Shown: positions 62,596-64,000 of the stretch, piece after piece
Numbering within the stretch: the stretch's first letter is position 1
How the letters are laid out: each line of letters opens with the position of its first letter
From: Bacillota bacterium
GTDB lineage: Bacteria; Bacillota; Clostridia; Lachnospirales; Lachnospiraceae
Length of the DNA stretch: 64,000 nt
Assembly (NCBI GenBank): GCA_023392535.1
Contig: JAEVYY010000009.1
Location: 310,001 to 374,000 of the forward strand
Reading direction: 5' to 3'
Made by a program: the position numbers and the translations under genes
The notes under the pieces: generated by a model
What the model was told of the DNA's origin: nothing
What the model saw: only the letters and a program-made list of their open reading frames with translations
Database searches by the model: none

Positions 62596-63612
62596 TTAGT
62601 AGCTCCTATCAGCGAATATTGGCGTCTCCATAAAATCCTTAATAGACTCAAAGCTTCTACAATTAGCTAATGCCCACATTAACTTCATAGTAATTGCCTC
62701 CGTCGTCATATCTCCGGCAAAAATCAACTTTTGTTTTGCGAGCTTTTGACCAACCGCATAAATATTTAAATCAATGCCTTCATAAAGGCATTGTGTTGAA
62801 ATGACAACCGCCAGACCTGCATTTACCAGTTCCTGTATCTTCGAAACAATATCATGATTTTCATTGGGAATCCCTCCAATACCAAAACTTTCAATAATAA
62901 CACCTTTATATTTCACTTTTATATCATCAAAAATATCTGGTTTCATGCCTGGATATATCTTTAGAATAATGATATCTTCACAGAGATTAGTTTTTAATTG
63001 ATACGTATTTGACATATGTAGATCTACATTTTCTCTATGCTCTTTATGATCCAATTCACTGTTATAAGTAATCTTACCTAATTTGATATACGCTACTGTA
63101 GGTAGATTAATGCTTTTAAAAGAATCTGTGCTCTTTGTCTTTACCTTTACCGCATGTGTCCCACTAATAACCTTACCGTCAAAAACTACCACTACGCCTG
63201 CAAAATCTTCACATGCAAACCGTATCGCATCTGATAGATTTTTCTTCGCATCCGTATAAAGTGCCTCGATTGCTATCTGCGAACCCGTTATGGCAACCGG
63301 CTTCTTGATGTACTGCAGCATATAGCTCAAGGCTGCTGCTGTATATCCCATTGTATCTGTGCCATGAGTAACAACAAATCCGTCGTAATGCTCATATTCC
63401 TCATGTATTGTCTCAGCTATTTTAATCATCCTGCTGGGATTCATATTCGTACTATCAATACTCATGACAGACACACCTGACAACTGACATACTTCTCCCA
63501 CTTCTGGTATCAAAGATAAAATTTGCAATGCATCAATGGAAGGAGCCAAGCCTAGCTCAGTTTCTGTTGAAGCAATCGTCCCTCCCGTTGCTACTAAAAG
63601 TATTTTTTTCAT
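62596..63612 (-). CDS. ansA: L-asparaginase (type I)
   Basis: This 338-residue enzyme hydrolyses asparagine to aspartate and ammonia in the cytoplasm. The two catalytic triad regions are present: VATGGTIASTETELG near residue 7 with the nucleophile Thr, and VVTHGTDTMGYTAAALSYML near 82 with the Thr-Asp pair and, further on, a Lys (ITGS region). No signal peptide is present, so the type I label fits. It lies 109 bases after the patatin-like gene and may share its transcript. Confidence 0.94.
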   Translation of the reverse strand: MKKILLVATGGTIASTETELGLAPSIDALQILSLIPEVGEVCQLSGVSVMSIDSTNMNPSRMIKIAETIHEEYEHYDGFVVTHGTDTMGYTAAALSYMLQYIKKPVAITGSQIAIEALYTDAKKNLSDAIRFACEDFAGVVVVFDGKVISGTHAVKVKTKSTDSFKSINLPTVAYIKLGKITYNSELDHKEHRENVDLHMSNTYQLKTNLCEDIIILKIYPGMKPDIFDDIKVKYKGVIIESFGIGGIPNENHDIVSKIQELVNAGLAVVISTQCLYEGIDLNIYAVGQKLAKQKLIFAGDMTTEAITMKLMWALANCRSFESIKDFMETPIFADRSY

Positions 63613-63721
63613 CTTACTATCATCGCCCTTTTCTATAAAGTGTATAAATTACCATCATTATTTTATCGTATCATATCTGAAGTTAATCTACCACCTTAAT
63701 CGATCACTTTTAGGGAATGCC

Positions 63722-64000
63722 TTATTTATAAATTTTCATCCAGTCATTATAATTCCAAGTGTCCAGAAATTTGTTTGCAGCTTTTACCCCATTCTGAAAA
63801 AGTGCTTCACTCTCCACCCTACTGATATCAAAATCAGTAGCTCCTATATTTTTGGTTTCTCCATCTATTATTATGCTTGTTGGAATTGCAACCGTTCTTT
63901 GAAAATCGCCCTTAGAATTGGATATATATTGTTTATCTTTTGCATTTAATGCAGTCGATGCTATGGACATGATATATTCAATGATATTCATGTCTGTGTC
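63722..64000 (-). CDS. Patatin-like phospholipase, C-terminal fragment (continues beyond the window)
   Basis: The frame is open from base 64000 to a stop at 63722, about 92 residues. The stretch ATDFDISRVESEALFQNG followed by AANKFLDTWNY is typical of the C-terminal end of bacterial patatin-like phospholipases, where TDFD holds near-C-terminal residues of the fold. The catalytic GxSxG and the Asp partner would lie upstream, outside the window. An internal ATG at 63991 is not likely to be the real start. The call rests on this tail only. Confidence 0.6.
   Translation of the reverse strand, partial: DTDMNIIEYIMSIASTALNAKDKQYISNSKGDFQRTVAIPTSIIIDGETKNIGATDFDISRVESEALFQNGVKAANKFLDTWNYNDWMKIYK

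Overview
The window looks like chromosome of a low-GC anaerobic Firmicute, most likely a gut Lachnospiraceae-type clostridium. The signs are AGGAGG-type ribosome binding sites, SigA-type promoters, a soluble HydABC bifurcating [FeFe] hydrogenase, an OadB sodium pump with a tiny OadG-like partner, two Feo iron systems and a 2-hydroxyacyl-CoA dehydratase activase homologue. I see no rRNA, tRNA, CRISPR array, phage or transposase gene. The genus is inferred from gene content only.

Layout. 0-6.3 kb: a truncated gene, a sigma-70-like protein and a rhomboid-fold membrane protein without visible catalytic residues, diverging from a large activase-type ATPase. 6.2-12 kb: a palindromic repeat, a fructokinase with a frameshifted LacI-type repressor, a ZIP metal transporter, a lipoprotein, a CBS-pair protein and thioredoxin. 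11.8-20.5 kb: an iron region with feoA-feoA-feoB, a FeoB-associated Cys-rich peptide and a Cys-rich Fur-like regulator in one operon; adenine deaminase; two convergent DtxR/MntR-like regulators; and a second feoA-feoB.

20.5-29.7 kb is one eight-gene operon: a lipoprotein binding protein, ATPase and fused permease (AfuABC/FbpABC type), a HAD phosphatase, a phosphohexomutase, and then a second binding lipoprotein, a sensor kinase and an AraC-type response regulator. I read it as sugar-phosphate sensing, uptake and use. 30-33.5 kb: a SigA-like sigma factor, OadB with a 41-residue partner, and a LysR regulator.

33.6-49.0 kb is the most striking part, an operon of about 14 kb for cell-wall amino-sugar recovery: murR, murQ, an ABC sugar importer, a MurK-type kinase, a ROK kinase, a GH4 glycosidase, a GNAT protein, a PIG-L deacetylase, NamZ, NagZ and AnmK, followed beyond a terminator by a secreted GH18 chitinase. 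NagZ and NamZ lack signal peptides, so uncut oligosaccharides are probably imported and cleaved inside the cell. A large nested palindromic element, related to the one near 6.2 kb, lies between the binding-protein gene and the permease genes.

49.3-64 kb: hydC-hydB-hydA, a Cof-type phosphatase, an NmrA-like reductase, a soluble PocR-MCP sensor diverging from two tandem copies of a small HTH gene, a glycosyltransferase, and a heterodimeric ABC exporter. The exporter is preceded by its own promoter, a 33-codon leader peptide and a terminator hairpin, which suggests attenuation as in bmrBCD. The window closes with L-asparaginase and the 3' end of a patatin-like phospholipase gene. Small genes added by hand are the FeoB-associated peptide (12217-12354), the OadG-like peptide (32331-32456) and the leader peptide (62396-62497).
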